A stretch of DNA of 64,000 bases from Oscillospiraceae bacterium (GCA_902802045.1 CADCKQ010000004.1:1-64000); one strand, 5' to 3'. Shown: positions 49,868 through 58,639, numbered from the stretch's first letter. A program made the numbers and translations. Notes: generated from the letters alone by a model not told the origin.

Positions 49868-50711
49868 ACTGTCTGTTGAACGCGGAGATCTCCTCCGAAA
49901 AGGCGTCGTTTATGAGGATCTGCTCCCTCTCGCTCGGAAGCTCTCCTTCCTCCACCTTTCCCATAACTTTTCCAATCACGCGGACATGATCGTCCTCGGA
50001 CTTGTCCCCGAAGGGGTAAGCCTTGTTTATGGAATGGAGCTTCCTGTCCGGCCCGACCTGCTTTATGACCATTCCGCCCGTCCACCAGGCGACGGCGATA
50101 TCCCCGGGGGATACGGTATTCGTATATTTTACATATACCATGTCACCGCTGCAGAATTCGGGCTCCATGCTCGGCCCGTCGACTACCGCTATACAGTTGG
50201 CGCCGCGGTTCCGTTTTGTCCTTCTGACAAAGCGCAGGGAGGGGGGAAGCCCCGTATCCTCTTTGCCCGCGCCGGCAGCGAGCTTCGTATACTCGATCTC
50301 CAGCGGCATGAAGAGCTCCCTGATCTTCTCGGGAGAGATGTATTCCTCGTCCTCGGGAGCGTATTTTCCGGAAGCTATCAGAAGCTCGCGGTACTCTTCA
50401 AGCTTCTCTCTGCCGATCCCGTTTAAGAGGGGCTTTAAGTCCGAGCAGAAATAGGAGAGGCCCTCGTCTATATCCAGGACCAGACAGACGGCGATGAGCT
50501 GGTAGGCCGTGGGGACGCTGTAACCGAGCTCCCACTTGTTCACCGCGTTCACGCCGCATTTGACCCCGTATCTGTTCAATCTTCTCGTAAACTCGGGAAT
50601 ACTGATCTTTTTGAGTCTTCTGGCCTCTGCTATCTTTTTCCCGATGACGTTTTTTTCCTTCTCCGCCTCGCAGTTGTAGGTCCTTTCAAATTCCGTGATC
50701 ATTGCAGCCAT
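49857..50711 (-). CDS. LexA/UmuD-like self-cleaving repressor (HTH plus S24 peptidase)
   Basis: 284 aa. An N-terminal XRE-type HTH (about residues 24-85, including NKWELGYSVP) is joined to an S24 domain. DGPSMEP gives nucleophile Ser181 and MVIKQV gives Lys217. Ala-Gly at 146-147 lies 35 residues before Ser181, the same spacing as the LexA cleavage site. It should repress until RecA filaments trigger self-cleavage. It heads the operon with the Y-polymerase and YolD. ATG at 50702 is another possible start. Confidence 0.87.
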   Translation of the reverse strand: MAAMITEFERTYNCEAEKEKNVIGKKIAEARRLKKISIPEFTRRLNRYGVKCGVNAVNKWELGYSVPTAYQLIAVCLVLDIDEGLSYFCSDLKPLLNGIGREKLEEYRELLIASGKYAPEDEEYISPEKIRELFMPLEIEYTKLAAGAGKEDTGLPPSLRFVRRTKRNRGANCIAVVDGPSMEPEFCSGDMVYVKYTNTVSPGDIAVAWWTGGMVIKQVGPDRKLHSINKAYPFGDKSEDDHVRVIGKVMGKVEEGELPSEREQILINDAFSEEISAFNRQYAD

Positions 50712-50746
50712 ATAATAAATACCCCCGCTTATATTGAGTTGATCAT

Positions 50747-50775
50747 ATTATATATCCCACCGGGAAGTATGTCAA
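50747..50775 (-). promoter_or_regulatory. Promoter of repressor-polymerase-yolD operon with operator in spacer
   Basis: On the minus strand TTGACA (50775-50770) and TATAAT (50752-50747) are 17 bp apart. CGGGAAGT (plus strand 50761-50768) lies in the spacer. Confidence 0.82.
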
Positions 50776-50783
50776 TTAATAAA

Positions 50784-50798
50784 CGTAAATATTTTACG
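50784..50798. promoter_or_regulatory. Palindrome CGTAAA-TAT-TTTACG between the divergent promoters
   Basis: A perfect 6-3-6 inverted repeat between the two -35 boxes; possible extra operator. Confidence 0.55.
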
Positions 50799-50807
50799 CT
50801 TTTTCCA

Positions 50808-50836
50808 TTGACAAGCACCAACGGGAAGTTTATATT
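50808..50836 (+). promoter_or_regulatory. Promoter of the SF3 helicase gene with operator in spacer
   Basis: TTGACA at 50808-50813 and TATATT at 50831-50836, spacer 17 bp. CGGGAAGT (50822-50829) lies in the spacer, as in the divergent promoter. Confidence 0.82.
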
Positions 50837-50875
50837 GTATTATACTTAATTAAATTAATATGGGAGTGTATTACA

Positions 50876-52900
50876 ATGGAAGAGATGCGGCAGGAGACAA
50901 TAGAGGACCTTAAAAAGAGGAATATATGGCTTTGCTATGACACGGTGGAGACCGAAAGAAATAAGGCAACCGCTTTTTATTCGGCAAAAAGCGGCGCGTT
51001 TCTGGCAAAACCCGAAGATTTTCTGAAATACGGTATTTCTTTTGATGAGGCAAAGCGTTTTGCAGAAGAACACGGATACGAAGGCCCGGCTATGATAGTG
51101 CCGGACGGATATTGCGCGGTATGCATAGACGGATTTAAAGCAAATCATTTTGATCTTATGGCGATGGCAAGATTCGGGACCTATAAGGAAAGCCGTGGGG
51201 ATAAGGTCAGTATTATATGCAGATGTGAAAGCGAAAAAATATCTGAGGCACTCGGCAGAGAATACCTTGCCAAGACGAACCGTGAAATGTATATCCGGCT
51301 GCCGAATGAAAACATGAGTTTATTTTTCGGAGCTTTTACGGATTGCGCGATACCGTTTTACGATAATCCCCTTATTTCGTTTAATAATATCAATGACTGT
51401 ACAGAGGCAATAATCTGTACTGTTTCGGATTACGCACAGACAGAGTATCCGGACGAATCCGATAAGCTTCCGGACCTGGGACCGGACCCGGTATTCATAG
51501 AATATAACGAACGGAGCAAAAAAAATGAGATCAACAGGGCACTGCTTGCCCAGTATTTCCGGGAAAATGAGCATTATCTGATTGTCCGCGATTACGGGCA
51601 ATCGTCAAATTCGAAGTATCTCTACAGAAGAGGATGCTACAGAGCGGTTTCGGACGACGAATTCAAAGGGGCAATACGTAAGTTTATCGAAGCTTATGAT
51701 CCGGCTGCCGTAGAAGTCAAAGATCTTACAGAGGTAATGAGACAGCTCGAGACAGATAACGATACTGTTCCATCGTCCGCGCTGGACTCCAATCAGGACA
51801 TAATCAATTTCCGTAACGGGACCCTGAATATAAGGACACTTGAATTCACAACAGAGCACAGCCCGCTTCTGTTTTCCACGATCCAGATCCCCTGCAACTG
51901 GAGATCTGCTGCCGCGCCGACTCCGGTCTTCGACAGGTTTATGGATGATTTTACGCGGAAAAACGCCGAAAAGAAAAAGCTTCTCCTTGAGTTCATGGGT
52001 GCAGTATTTTCAAATGTTCCCGGATATAAGATGAAATCGGCCCTGTTTATAAAAGGAAAAGGAGACAGCGGGAAGTCACAGCTGCTGCTTCTCTGTGAAA
52101 GAATTCTGGGCGATGAAAACTGGACTTCGACCACTCTCGAACAAGTTGAAGAGAGATTCGGTGCTTTTCCGCTTTTCGGGAAAAGGCTTGGAGGAGATCC
52201 GGATATGGGATTTGTACCGCTCAAGGAGCTGAAAACTTTTAAAAAGCTTACAGGCGGAGACGCGATAACAGGAGAAGAAAAATACAAAAGCTCTTTCAGC
52301 TTCGTCTACAGAGGACTGCTGTGGTTCTGTATGAATGATTATCCCATCTTCGGAGGCGACAACGGGCCCTGGGTATACAGAAGAATACTTCCGTTTGAGG
52401 CGGGGCCGTCAATTCCGGAAGCAAAACAGGATAAGATGCTTCTTGAAAAGATGTATGCGGAGAGAGAAGGAATTATCCACAAAGCAGTTATGGCCTTCAG
52501 AGAAATAGTCATCAACGGCAGCTACCGTTTCTCGGTATATCCCGAGATGGCGGCAAAACTCAAAGAATACACGCATGAAAACAATGTGGTCCAGGAGTTC
52601 TGGGATGAATGCATGACTGAAAGGAAAGGTATGGATCTCGATCTCTGCACCACAGGAAGAGTATACAAAGTCTTTGCAGCCTGGGTCAGGGATAAAGGAC
52701 GCATAACTATGGGAGACAATACGTTCAGAAAAAATGTTGCGGCCATACTTGACGCCGACAACTATAAAGACCTTGTTGTCAAACGCAACAGCGGTAACTA
52801 TTATATCAATTACACGCTTACGGACGAAGCGAAAAACGAGTATAGGGATGCCTACGGGCCGGAAATTTTATACAGGGAAATAAGCGGTGCACACGGGTGA
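50876..52900 (+). CDS. Phage/satellite-type SF3 helicase, possible primase-helicase
   Basis: 674 aa. The C-terminal half is a D5/P4-like SF3 helicase: Walker A IKGKGDSGKSQ (about residues 395-405), a following GDAITGEEKYKSS block and WFCMNDYPIF, then a winged-helix-like end. The N-terminal 300 residues contain MIVPDGYCAVCIDGF, perhaps a degenerate primase-polymerase domain. Such proteins start replication of phages, satellites and integrative elements. No integrase or capsid gene is nearby. It is divergent from the SOS-type repressor operon and probably under the same control. More AT-rich than the flanks. Confidence 0.82.
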   Translation: MEEMRQETIEDLKKRNIWLCYDTVETERNKATAFYSAKSGAFLAKPEDFLKYGISFDEAKRFAEEHGYEGPAMIVPDGYCAVCIDGFKANHFDLMAMARFGTYKESRGDKVSIICRCESEKISEALGREYLAKTNREMYIRLPNENMSLFFGAFTDCAIPFYDNPLISFNNINDCTEAIICTVSDYAQTEYPDESDKLPDLGPDPVFIEYNERSKKNEINRALLAQYFRENEHYLIVRDYGQSSNSKYLYRRGCYRAVSDDEFKGAIRKFIEAYDPAAVEVKDLTEVMRQLETDNDTVPSSALDSNQDIINFRNGTLNIRTLEFTTEHSPLLFSTIQIPCNWRSAAAPTPVFDRFMDDFTRKNAEKKKLLLEFMGAVFSNVPGYKMKSALFIKGKGDSGKSQLLLLCERILGDENWTSTTLEQVEERFGAFPLFGKRLGGDPDMGFVPLKELKTFKKLTGGDAITGEEKYKSSFSFVYRGLLWFCMNDYPIFGGDNGPWVYRRILPFEAGPSIPEAKQDKMLLEKMYAEREGIIHKAVMAFREIVINGSYRFSVYPEMAAKLKEYTHENNVVQEFWDECMTERKGMDLDLCTTGRVYKVFAAWVRDKGRITMGDNTFRKNVAAILDADNYKDLVVKRNSGNYYINYTLTDEAKNEYRDAYGPEILYREISGAHG

Positions 52901-53136
52901 ACACCTGATGCAATCCGCCGAACAGTCGAAAGTGCTGCGATGCAACGGCTCAAGCACTTAAATGACAGCGTGCACAGTCAATAAAACTTTTTGTTTTTCT
53001 GCAGATATACGTATATTATGTACTTTTTTCGGATTTTCGGAAAGTACGTGCACTACGTGCACAATCCTTGAAAACAGAGGGGTTTTCCAGGGAATAGACT
53101 TGCACTTTAGAGTACACGTGTTCACTCCTTTAATAA
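52901..53136. other. Non-coding repeat-bearing region after the SF3 helicase
   Basis: No credible gene. GTGCAC occurs at 52887, 52970, 53048 and 53057, the last two within a tandem ACGTGCA pair. A hairpin joins 52930-52936 with 52953-52959, and GTGAACAC (52897) is matched by GTGTTCAC (53118) in inverse. An AT-rich stretch lies between. It could be an origin or operator array for the helicase element; this is inference. Confidence 0.4.
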
Positions 53137-53169
53137 AAAACGAGGCAGAGGCAAGGGATCCCTGCCTCC
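53137..53169 (-). terminator. Terminator of the membrane exonuclease gene
   Basis: A GAGGCAGGGA/TCCCTTGCCTC stem with one bulge; on the minus strand it is followed by TTTTTTATT. Confidence 0.7.
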
Positions 53170-53195
53170 GCTTATACCGTTGGGCATTTGCCGTT

Positions 53196-54014
53196 TCAGC
53201 TCTGTTTTATCGTTTCGACCAGTTTTTCAAATACCTTGCCTGTGGCGAGACAGTCCGAGGCGCCCTGCGCGCCGCTGAAATCTATCCCGAAGTATTTGCA
53301 GAGAGTTACAAGCTTGTGGTTTTCGACATCCGAGGGAACATTCAGGACCTTCCTCGCTAGCGGCAGGGTGTTGTAGTATTTTGCGTTAGGCGACAGATCC
53401 GTGCCGTTGCAGTACAGGAATTTGACATCGAAGGGAAGATTGTGCCCCACGAAATTGCAGCCCGAGACAAAATCCGAGAAGGATCCCGCGACTTCACCGA
53501 AGAGCGGCTTGTCCTTCGGGGCGCCCTCAGGCAACTTCTTTTCTGCTTCCAGAAGAGCTGAAAAGCTCAGAACAGGCACATAGCCCTTATCGAATTTTAT
53601 GGCGGTTATCTCCGTTATCTCGTCCTCCTGGGGATCGAGGCCTGTCGTCTCGGCATCGATCACCACGAAGGGGAAGATATCGTCGTCGGTGGTCTCTTTG
53701 GTAACTGTGGAATACACTATTTCAGGCATATCGGCGAGGTCGCGTTTGAGTACCGCCTCGGAGGAGATCTGTATCTCGGCGGACGGGATCTCCGCGGGGG
53801 AGACATCTTCTTCCGCGGCAGGAGCCTGTCTTGTCGGTTCGGGTCCGGACTGCGCCGCACCGGCTTTTTTGAGCTGACTCAGGATATAAAGAGCTATGAG
53901 CAGGAAGATTATTGCCAGGATCAGGGTGAAAGCGGATTTTGAGATCAGAAAAATAATGAAAAATACAGCGGCCAGGATCAGAAAGATCGTTGAATAGGTT
54001 TTGTTCAGTTTCAT
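53196..54014 (-). CDS. Membrane-anchored DnaQ-like 3'-5' exonuclease
   Basis: 272 aa. Two close membrane helices (about residues 8-25 and 28-46) lead through a Pro/Ala/Glu linker to an exonuclease domain (from about 115). Motif Exo I is VIDAETTGLD, Exo II GHNLPFDVKFL, and the last Asp lies in GASDCLATG. The catalytic His expected about five residues before that Asp is not present, so activity may be altered. Membrane anchoring is unusual for this family. Substrate unknown. Confidence 0.78.
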   Translation of the reverse strand: MKLNKTYSTIFLILAAVFFIIFLISKSAFTLILAIIFLLIALYILSQLKKAGAAQSGPEPTRQAPAAEEDVSPAEIPSAEIQISSEAVLKRDLADMPEIVYSTVTKETTDDDIFPFVVIDAETTGLDPQEDEITEITAIKFDKGYVPVLSFSALLEAEKKLPEGAPKDKPLFGEVAGSFSDFVSGCNFVGHNLPFDVKFLYCNGTDLSPNAKYYNTLPLARKVLNVPSDVENHKLVTLCKYFGIDFSGAQGASDCLATGKVFEKLVETIKQS

Positions 54015-54203
54015 TTCGGTGTGCTCCTTTCATGTTTAATAATTTAATGCATTTTCTGATTAAATTATAAGAGCTGAAACCGCCAATGTCAAAGCCTAAA
54101 CGCAAAAAAGAGGAAAAATCCGATAAACTGTTTGCGGAATAAGATCGCGGAAGTTATACTGTTCTCTGCACGGATATTCGCAAAGAGGAAAGGTGCTTTG
54201 AAC

Positions 54204-54770
54204 ATGAAAAAGATAAGGAGACTTGCCTTTTTGCTCTCCATCCTTATTATGCTGAACGGATGCGCAGGGGGACCGGCGCATCAGAGTTCGGAAACGGGGA
54301 CGGAGCAGCAGGCAGAATCAACAGAAGCTCCGGCGGCAGAAACCGGAGAAACGGAGATCATTCCGGAAGAAGAAAAAACGGAAGAGACGGATATGAAAAC
54401 AGAAATACTGTCAGAGAATGAGATAAGGATCACGGTCGGGACAGGCTCTTTTATCGTGAAGCTTGACGAAAACAGTTCTGCGGCAGCCTTGAGAGAGCTT
54501 CTGGCTGAAGGGGACAGAACGATTTCCGCTTCGAATTACGGCGGATTCGAAAAGGTGTGCGCTCTCGGCACAACGCTTCCGAGCAATGATGTTCAGACGA
54601 CAACTTCGGCCGGAGACGTGATGCTGTACAGCGGAAATCAGATCGTGATATTCTACGGCGCGAACTCCTGGGCCTACACAAGGCTGGGGAGAGTCGAAGG
54701 CCTTTCGGCGGAAGATCTGGAAAGTATACTGAGCGGTCCGGAAACTGAAATAACATTGAGCCTGAAGTAA
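54204..54770 (+). CDS. Cyclophilin-like fold lipoprotein
   Basis: 188 aa from the ATG at 54204. Signal peptide with lipobox LNGC, then an acidic Glu/Thr linker (about residues 25-65) and a domain with IVIFYGANSWAYTRLGRVEG, which matches cyclophilin-like-fold proteins seen in gut Firmicutes. It would sit on the outer face of the membrane. Ligand or enzymatic role unknown. Confidence 0.78.
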   Translation: MKKIRRLAFLLSILIMLNGCAGGPAHQSSETGTEQQAESTEAPAAETGETEIIPEEEKTEETDMKTEILSENEIRITVGTGSFIVKLDENSSAAALRELLAEGDRTISASNYGGFEKVCALGTTLPSNDVQTTTSAGDVMLYSGNQIVIFYGANSWAYTRLGRVEGLSAEDLESILSGPETEITLSLK

Positions 54771-54805
54771 GAGAAAAGCAGCTGCAATATAATGATACGG
54801 AGCTT

Positions 54806-54840
54806 ATACGGCCGGAAGATATTCCGGCCGTATTGTCTTG
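54806..54840 (+). terminator. Terminator after the cyclophilin-like lipoprotein
   Basis: A perfect 12-bp stem (54806-54817 with 54822-54833), loop GATA, then TTGTCTTGT. Confidence 0.78.
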
Positions 54841-54911
54841 TCATTTCGGTCTCATTGTGCTAAATTTACTGTAATTAATTAATAATTGCTGATAAAGGCA
54901 GACTATATAAC

Positions 54912-56618
54912 ATGTTGGACAGAGAATACAGATCGGACTATTTTAAAGTAGTCGTCCCCGTGACGATGCAGACTTTCCTGACTGCCGTGCTGACAGCCAC
55001 CGACACGATCATGGTCGGAATGCTCAGCAGCAAGTCGCTGGCCGCGGTATCGCTTGCAAGTCAGGTCACCCTTATAATAACCAATCTGATCGCGGCCATC
55101 TCCGTCGGCACTTCGGCTCTCGCCTCGCAATACTACGGCAAGAAGGATATGGAATCGGTCAAAAAGGTCATGTATACGACCTTCCGGTTCTCCATGATGC
55201 TGGGCGTTTTCTTCTTCCTGATAACTCTTCTTTTCCCGAAGATCATAATGGGCATCCTGACCAACGAGCCGGAGATAATAAGCCTCGGAGCGGGCTATCT
55301 GAGGCTGCTATGCCCTTCCTTCCTCTTTATGACCTTCTCGCAGATCTGGATGATAATCATGAAGAACGCGGGCCGCTCCATGGTGGTCACGGCGATAAGC
55401 ACCTGCTCCGGGATCCTGAACTTCATTCTGAACGCGGTCCTGATCTTCGGACTCCTTGGAGTTCCCGCCATGGGGATAAAGGGTGCCGCGCTTTCAACCA
55501 CGCTCGTCTCCATGACCGAAGCGATCGCCGCGATAGTCCTCAGCAGGAAGGAAAAGAACGTTTCGATCGAGTTTAAGAGGATATTAAGACGCAACCGCGC
55601 CATACGGCAGAAGTTCATACACTATACGATCCCCGCTACGGTGCAGACCGGCTCGTGGATACTGGCGAACACCTGCATCGCAGCCATCATAGGCCACATG
55701 GGCTCCAATGCCGTAGCGGCAAACGCGGTGGCGCTGTTAGTGTTCGGCATCACCTCCTCGATATACAACGGCGTGGCGATCGGCTCGGGCATAATCATAG
55801 GCAAGGAGCTCGGCAGCGGCAATACGGAGGGCGCGAAGAAGCACTCCGTTTGGATCATGGCCTTCAACGTCGCGGTCGGCGCCTTTATGTGCCTGCTGAT
55901 CCTCTGCTTCAGGGGAACGATAGTAAAGGCCTATCCGGCCTTCTCGGTCGAGGCGAAGGGACTTCTGAGCTTTATGCTGACGGTCGTCGCTATCAAGAGC
56001 ATTTTCGGCTCCCTCAACAACTGCATGTCAAAATCCCTGATGTCCACGGGAGGAGATATCAGATATCTGACCATAATGGATATTGTCAACATGTGGGGCG
56101 TGATCGTCCCTGTCGGTCTGATCGCTGCCTTCGTGCTCAAGCTGCCGGTCCCTGTCGTCTACATTCTGGTCAATCTGGATGAGGTCACAAAGTTCTATAT
56201 ACAGCTGCGAAGGGTGCTTACCTGGAAATGGGTAAAGGACCTCACGAGAGTCGAGTGGGCTGAGCCGGGCAGATCCGAAAGGCAGCTCAAGAGCAGGATC
56301 CTGAAGGAGATGCCTGTCGGAGCTCTGGTGCTCGGTTCATACGGCGACATCATCTACATGAACGATGCAGCGGGGAAGATCCTGCAGATAGATACGGAGG
56401 ACGCGCAGGGGAGAAAGCTTCTGCAGTATTTCATAACCAACGGCAACGACGATTTCGCGAATCTCCTGCTCGACGCGATGTACCAGAACCGGGTGATCCA
56501 CAGCAGGAAGATAAGCTACAGCTGCGGAGATACCGAAAAGGAACTCCTGCTGCACACCATGATGGTACATGAAGAAGATCTGCGCTTAGGCCTTTGCGCG
56601 ATCATCGAGGAAGCATGA
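54912..56618 (+). CDS. MATE-family transporter with C-terminal PAS domain
   Basis: 568 aa. Residues 1-430 form a MATE transporter with twelve helices (TAVLTATDTIMVGMLSS early). After a basic linker comes a PAS domain (about 460-565): MPVGALVLGSYGDIIYMNDAA and GRKLLQYF are typical of PAS core strands. PAS domains bind ligands or sense redox state; here it would lie in the cytoplasm and may gate transport. The gene overlaps the deoxyinosine glycosylase start by 4 bases. Confidence 0.85.
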   Translation: MLDREYRSDYFKVVVPVTMQTFLTAVLTATDTIMVGMLSSKSLAAVSLASQVTLIITNLIAAISVGTSALASQYYGKKDMESVKKVMYTTFRFSMMLGVFFFLITLLFPKIIMGILTNEPEIISLGAGYLRLLCPSFLFMTFSQIWMIIMKNAGRSMVVTAISTCSGILNFILNAVLIFGLLGVPAMGIKGAALSTTLVSMTEAIAAIVLSRKEKNVSIEFKRILRRNRAIRQKFIHYTIPATVQTGSWILANTCIAAIIGHMGSNAVAANAVALLVFGITSSIYNGVAIGSGIIIGKELGSGNTEGAKKHSVWIMAFNVAVGAFMCLLILCFRGTIVKAYPAFSVEAKGLLSFMLTVVAIKSIFGSLNNCMSKSLMSTGGDIRYLTIMDIVNMWGVIVPVGLIAAFVLKLPVPVVYILVNLDEVTKFYIQLRRVLTWKWVKDLTRVEWAEPGRSERQLKSRILKEMPVGALVLGSYGDIIYMNDAAGKILQIDTEDAQGRKLLQYFITNGNDDFANLLLDAMYQNRVIHSRKISYSCGDTEKELLLHTMMVHEEDLRLGLCAIIEEA

Positions 56619-57121
56619 CGGGGAAGAACGGATACCTGACGCTGGAGCACACTTTTCAGCCCGAGTATGACGAAAACAGCGAAATACTGATACTCGGCTC
56701 CTTTCCCTCAGTAAAGTCCAGAGAAGCAAACTTCTATTACGGGCACCCGAAAAACAGATTCTGGCCGCTTATAGCGGATATCTTTGATGAGAAAGAGCCG
56801 TCTTCGACAGAGGAGAAGAAGGCTTTTCTCAAAAGAAATCGCATAGCGCTCTGGGATGTCATAGCAAAATGCGAGATCAGAGGCTCGTCGGACAGTTCGA
56901 TAAGGAATGTGGAGCCAAACGACATTAATTTGATCCTAAATAGCTCAAAAGTGGGGAGTATTTACACAAACGGCAGGAAAGCTTTTGACCTCTACAACAG
57001 GTACTGCCTCGAAAAAACAGAGAGGGAAGCCGTCCTGCTTCCTTCAACGAGCCCCGCGAACGCCGCTTTCACATATGAAAAGCTGAGAGAAGCGTGGGCA
57101 GCGGTCAGAGATCCGCTTTAA
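56615..57121 (+). CDS. DNA-deoxyinosine glycosylase (UDG family 6)
   Basis: 168 aa from the ATG at 56615, which overlaps the MATE stop and has GAGG 5 bases upstream. ILGSFPSVKSREANFYYGHP and NRFWPLI match the hypoxanthine-DNA glycosylase family; LLPSTSPAN is the C-terminal active-site loop. It removes deaminated adenine from DNA. Coupling to a MATE exporter is odd and unexplained. Confidence 0.87.
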   Translation: MTGKNGYLTLEHTFQPEYDENSEILILGSFPSVKSREANFYYGHPKNRFWPLIADIFDEKEPSSTEEKKAFLKRNRIALWDVIAKCEIRGSSDSSIRNVEPNDINLILNSSKVGSIYTNGRKAFDLYNRYCLEKTEREAVLLPSTSPANAAFTYEKLREAWAAVRDPL

Positions 57122-57140
57122 AACTGAAGAAAACAAAAAG

Positions 57141-57172
57141 ACGCGAAACCGGATTCCGGTTTCGCGTTTTGA
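57141..57172 (+). terminator. Bidirectional terminator after the glycosylase
   Basis: A 12-bp stem (57141-57152 with 57156-57167) and T-run, between convergent genes. Confidence 0.88.
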
Positions 57173-57199
57173 TTCTTCGCTATTCTGTTATCCGGTATC

Positions 57200-57631
57200 T
57201 TACTTTATCTCGAGAACAGGGACGAAGCTGAAGTCCTCAGGGAAAGCTCCTTTGGCGGAAACAGTTTTTATCTGCATATTTCTGGAGACTTCAAATGTGT
57301 ACTCGGCGCTGGAAGCCTCGTCTCCGCCTTCCCAGTTGCGGCCGTACACCAGGGTAACGGTTGCAGTTCCCGCGGCTTTCGGGGTGAGGACATATGTCTG
57401 TGTTCCTCCGACTCCGACCATTCCCTCTGCATGCTCGTTCTCGACGTATTCTTCGGCTATATCGAAGATCTCATTGTCCTGGGAGATCTGCCAAGTGTAG
57501 CCGGTGGTAGGATTGGCCTCCATCGTAAAGGTCGCCGTCTGGGGGGCCTTTTTTCCGCAGCCCGCGCAGAGCGCGAGAGCAAGGACCAGAGCCGCGACGC
57601 AGATCATAAGCGCAAGTTTTCTGATCTTCAT
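57200..57631 (-). CDS. Chagasin-like (I42) cysteine protease inhibitor lipoprotein
   Basis: 143 aa from the ATG at 57631. Signal peptide with lipobox CAGC. The three inhibitor loops are visible: NPTTGYTW, GVGGTQTY and RNWEGG. I42 proteins block papain-like proteases outside the cell. It stands alone on its strand, convergent with the glycosylase gene. Confidence 0.85.
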   Translation of the reverse strand: MKIRKLALMICVAALVLALALCAGCGKKAPQTATFTMEANPTTGYTWQISQDNEIFDIAEEYVENEHAEGMVGVGGTQTYVLTPKAAGTATVTLVYGRNWEGGDEASSAEYTFEVSRNMQIKTVSAKGAFPEDFSFVPVLEIK

Positions 57632-57768
57632 TTTGTTTATCCTTTCATCGGAAAAATAATGTTCACTCAGCGGCTTTGAGTATAGCACCCGGATATCCGA
57701 AATGTTGAATAATCAATAAACAATGTTTGAACCAAATTCAAACGGTTTTCTGTCGCCCTGCCGGTCTT

Positions 57769-58323
57769 CTATCTGTCCCCGCCGTATTTCTTTTTAAGCT
57801 TGCGCAGCTTTGATCCGCAATGCACAAACAGATAAAGATATAAGAGCAGCAGAACAGTGAACAGTATAGTAAACATATTGGCAATAGGATAGCCGCCCTC
57901 AATGCTTCTGAAGAAATTCGGAAGCACGCAGGCAAAAAAGATCACCAGCAAGGGGAGCATACGGGTCTTGACGATATGCTCGATCATATCGGCACGCGAG
58001 GCGTCGTCGGAAAAGATCTCGCTGTCCTGCTCTGTATCCGTATCCGACACAGGCTTTCGGAAATACAGCCACCCCATACAGCTGTTGAAATACTCCCAGC
58101 CGTAGTCCTCGAAGATCTGGAGATAATCGCGGTCTTCCGTATTGTTTTTAAAATCCAGCCGGTATACGACATCCTCGGGAGCACAGCTTTCGAAGATATA
58201 GAAGCAGGGCACAACGGTTTTCACGAGCTTCCATCCGTTTTTATGCTGCTCACGCAGCCAGATCTCCTCTTCTTCATAATCTGCGATTGTGAAAAAGCGG
58301 ACCAGAGTCTTTCTGTCATTCAT
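57769..58323 (-). CDS. DUF2812 membrane protein
   Basis: 184 aa from the ATG at 58323, which sits 7 bases after GGAGAG. KTLVRFFTIADYEEEEIWL and NGWKLVKT open the DUF2812 domain; two membrane helices follow (about residues 120-140 and 148-168). It overlaps the PadR gene by 8 bp, a pairing common in Firmicutes, where PadR controls the membrane protein. Confidence 0.85.
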   Translation of the reverse strand: MNDRKTLVRFFTIADYEEEEIWLREQHKNGWKLVKTVVPCFYIFESCAPEDVVYRLDFKNNTEDRDYLQIFEDYGWEYFNSCMGWLYFRKPVSDTDTEQDSEIFSDDASRADMIEHIVKTRMLPLLVIFFACVLPNFFRSIEGGYPIANMFTILFTVLLLLYLYLFVHCGSKLRKLKKKYGGDR

Positions 58324-58639
58324 TTGCATTCTCTCCTTTGCTGTTTTTGTAAAGGCGCTCTATGCGCCGGATCTCAAGTTCCAGGATCTCTGCCCCGAGA
58401 GCGGTGATCTGATAAAGCTTTCGTTTTTCCACTTCTCTAACAAAAGCGATCAAGCCGTCTTTCTCCATTTTCGAGAGAGTTCCGTACATAGTGCCTGCGC
58501 TGATAACCAGATCGCCTCCGGTCATCTGCCTGACAAGCTGGCTGATTCCGTACCCGTGCTGCGGCTGCTGCAGACAGAACAGTATATAAAACCCGCTCTC
58601 TGTCATGGGGACATAGATCCTTTTGATCTTATTATCCAT
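58316..58639 (-). CDS. PadR-family transcriptional regulator
   Basis: 107 aa. FYILFCLQQPQHGYGISQLV and SAGTMYGTLSKMEKDGLI are the PadR winged-helix signature. It probably represses its own operon (itself and the DUF2812 gene) through two palindromes in the promoter region. Confidence 0.92.
   Translation of the reverse strand: MDNKIKRIYVPMTESGFYILFCLQQPQHGYGISQLVRQMTGGDLVISAGTMYGTLSKMEKDGLIAFVREVEKRKLYQITALGAEILELEIRRIERLYKNSKGENANE

Noticed and set aside
50876..52900. Complete prophage or integrative element
   Set aside because: Only the helicase is phage-like; no integrase, capsid, terminase or att pair was found around it.
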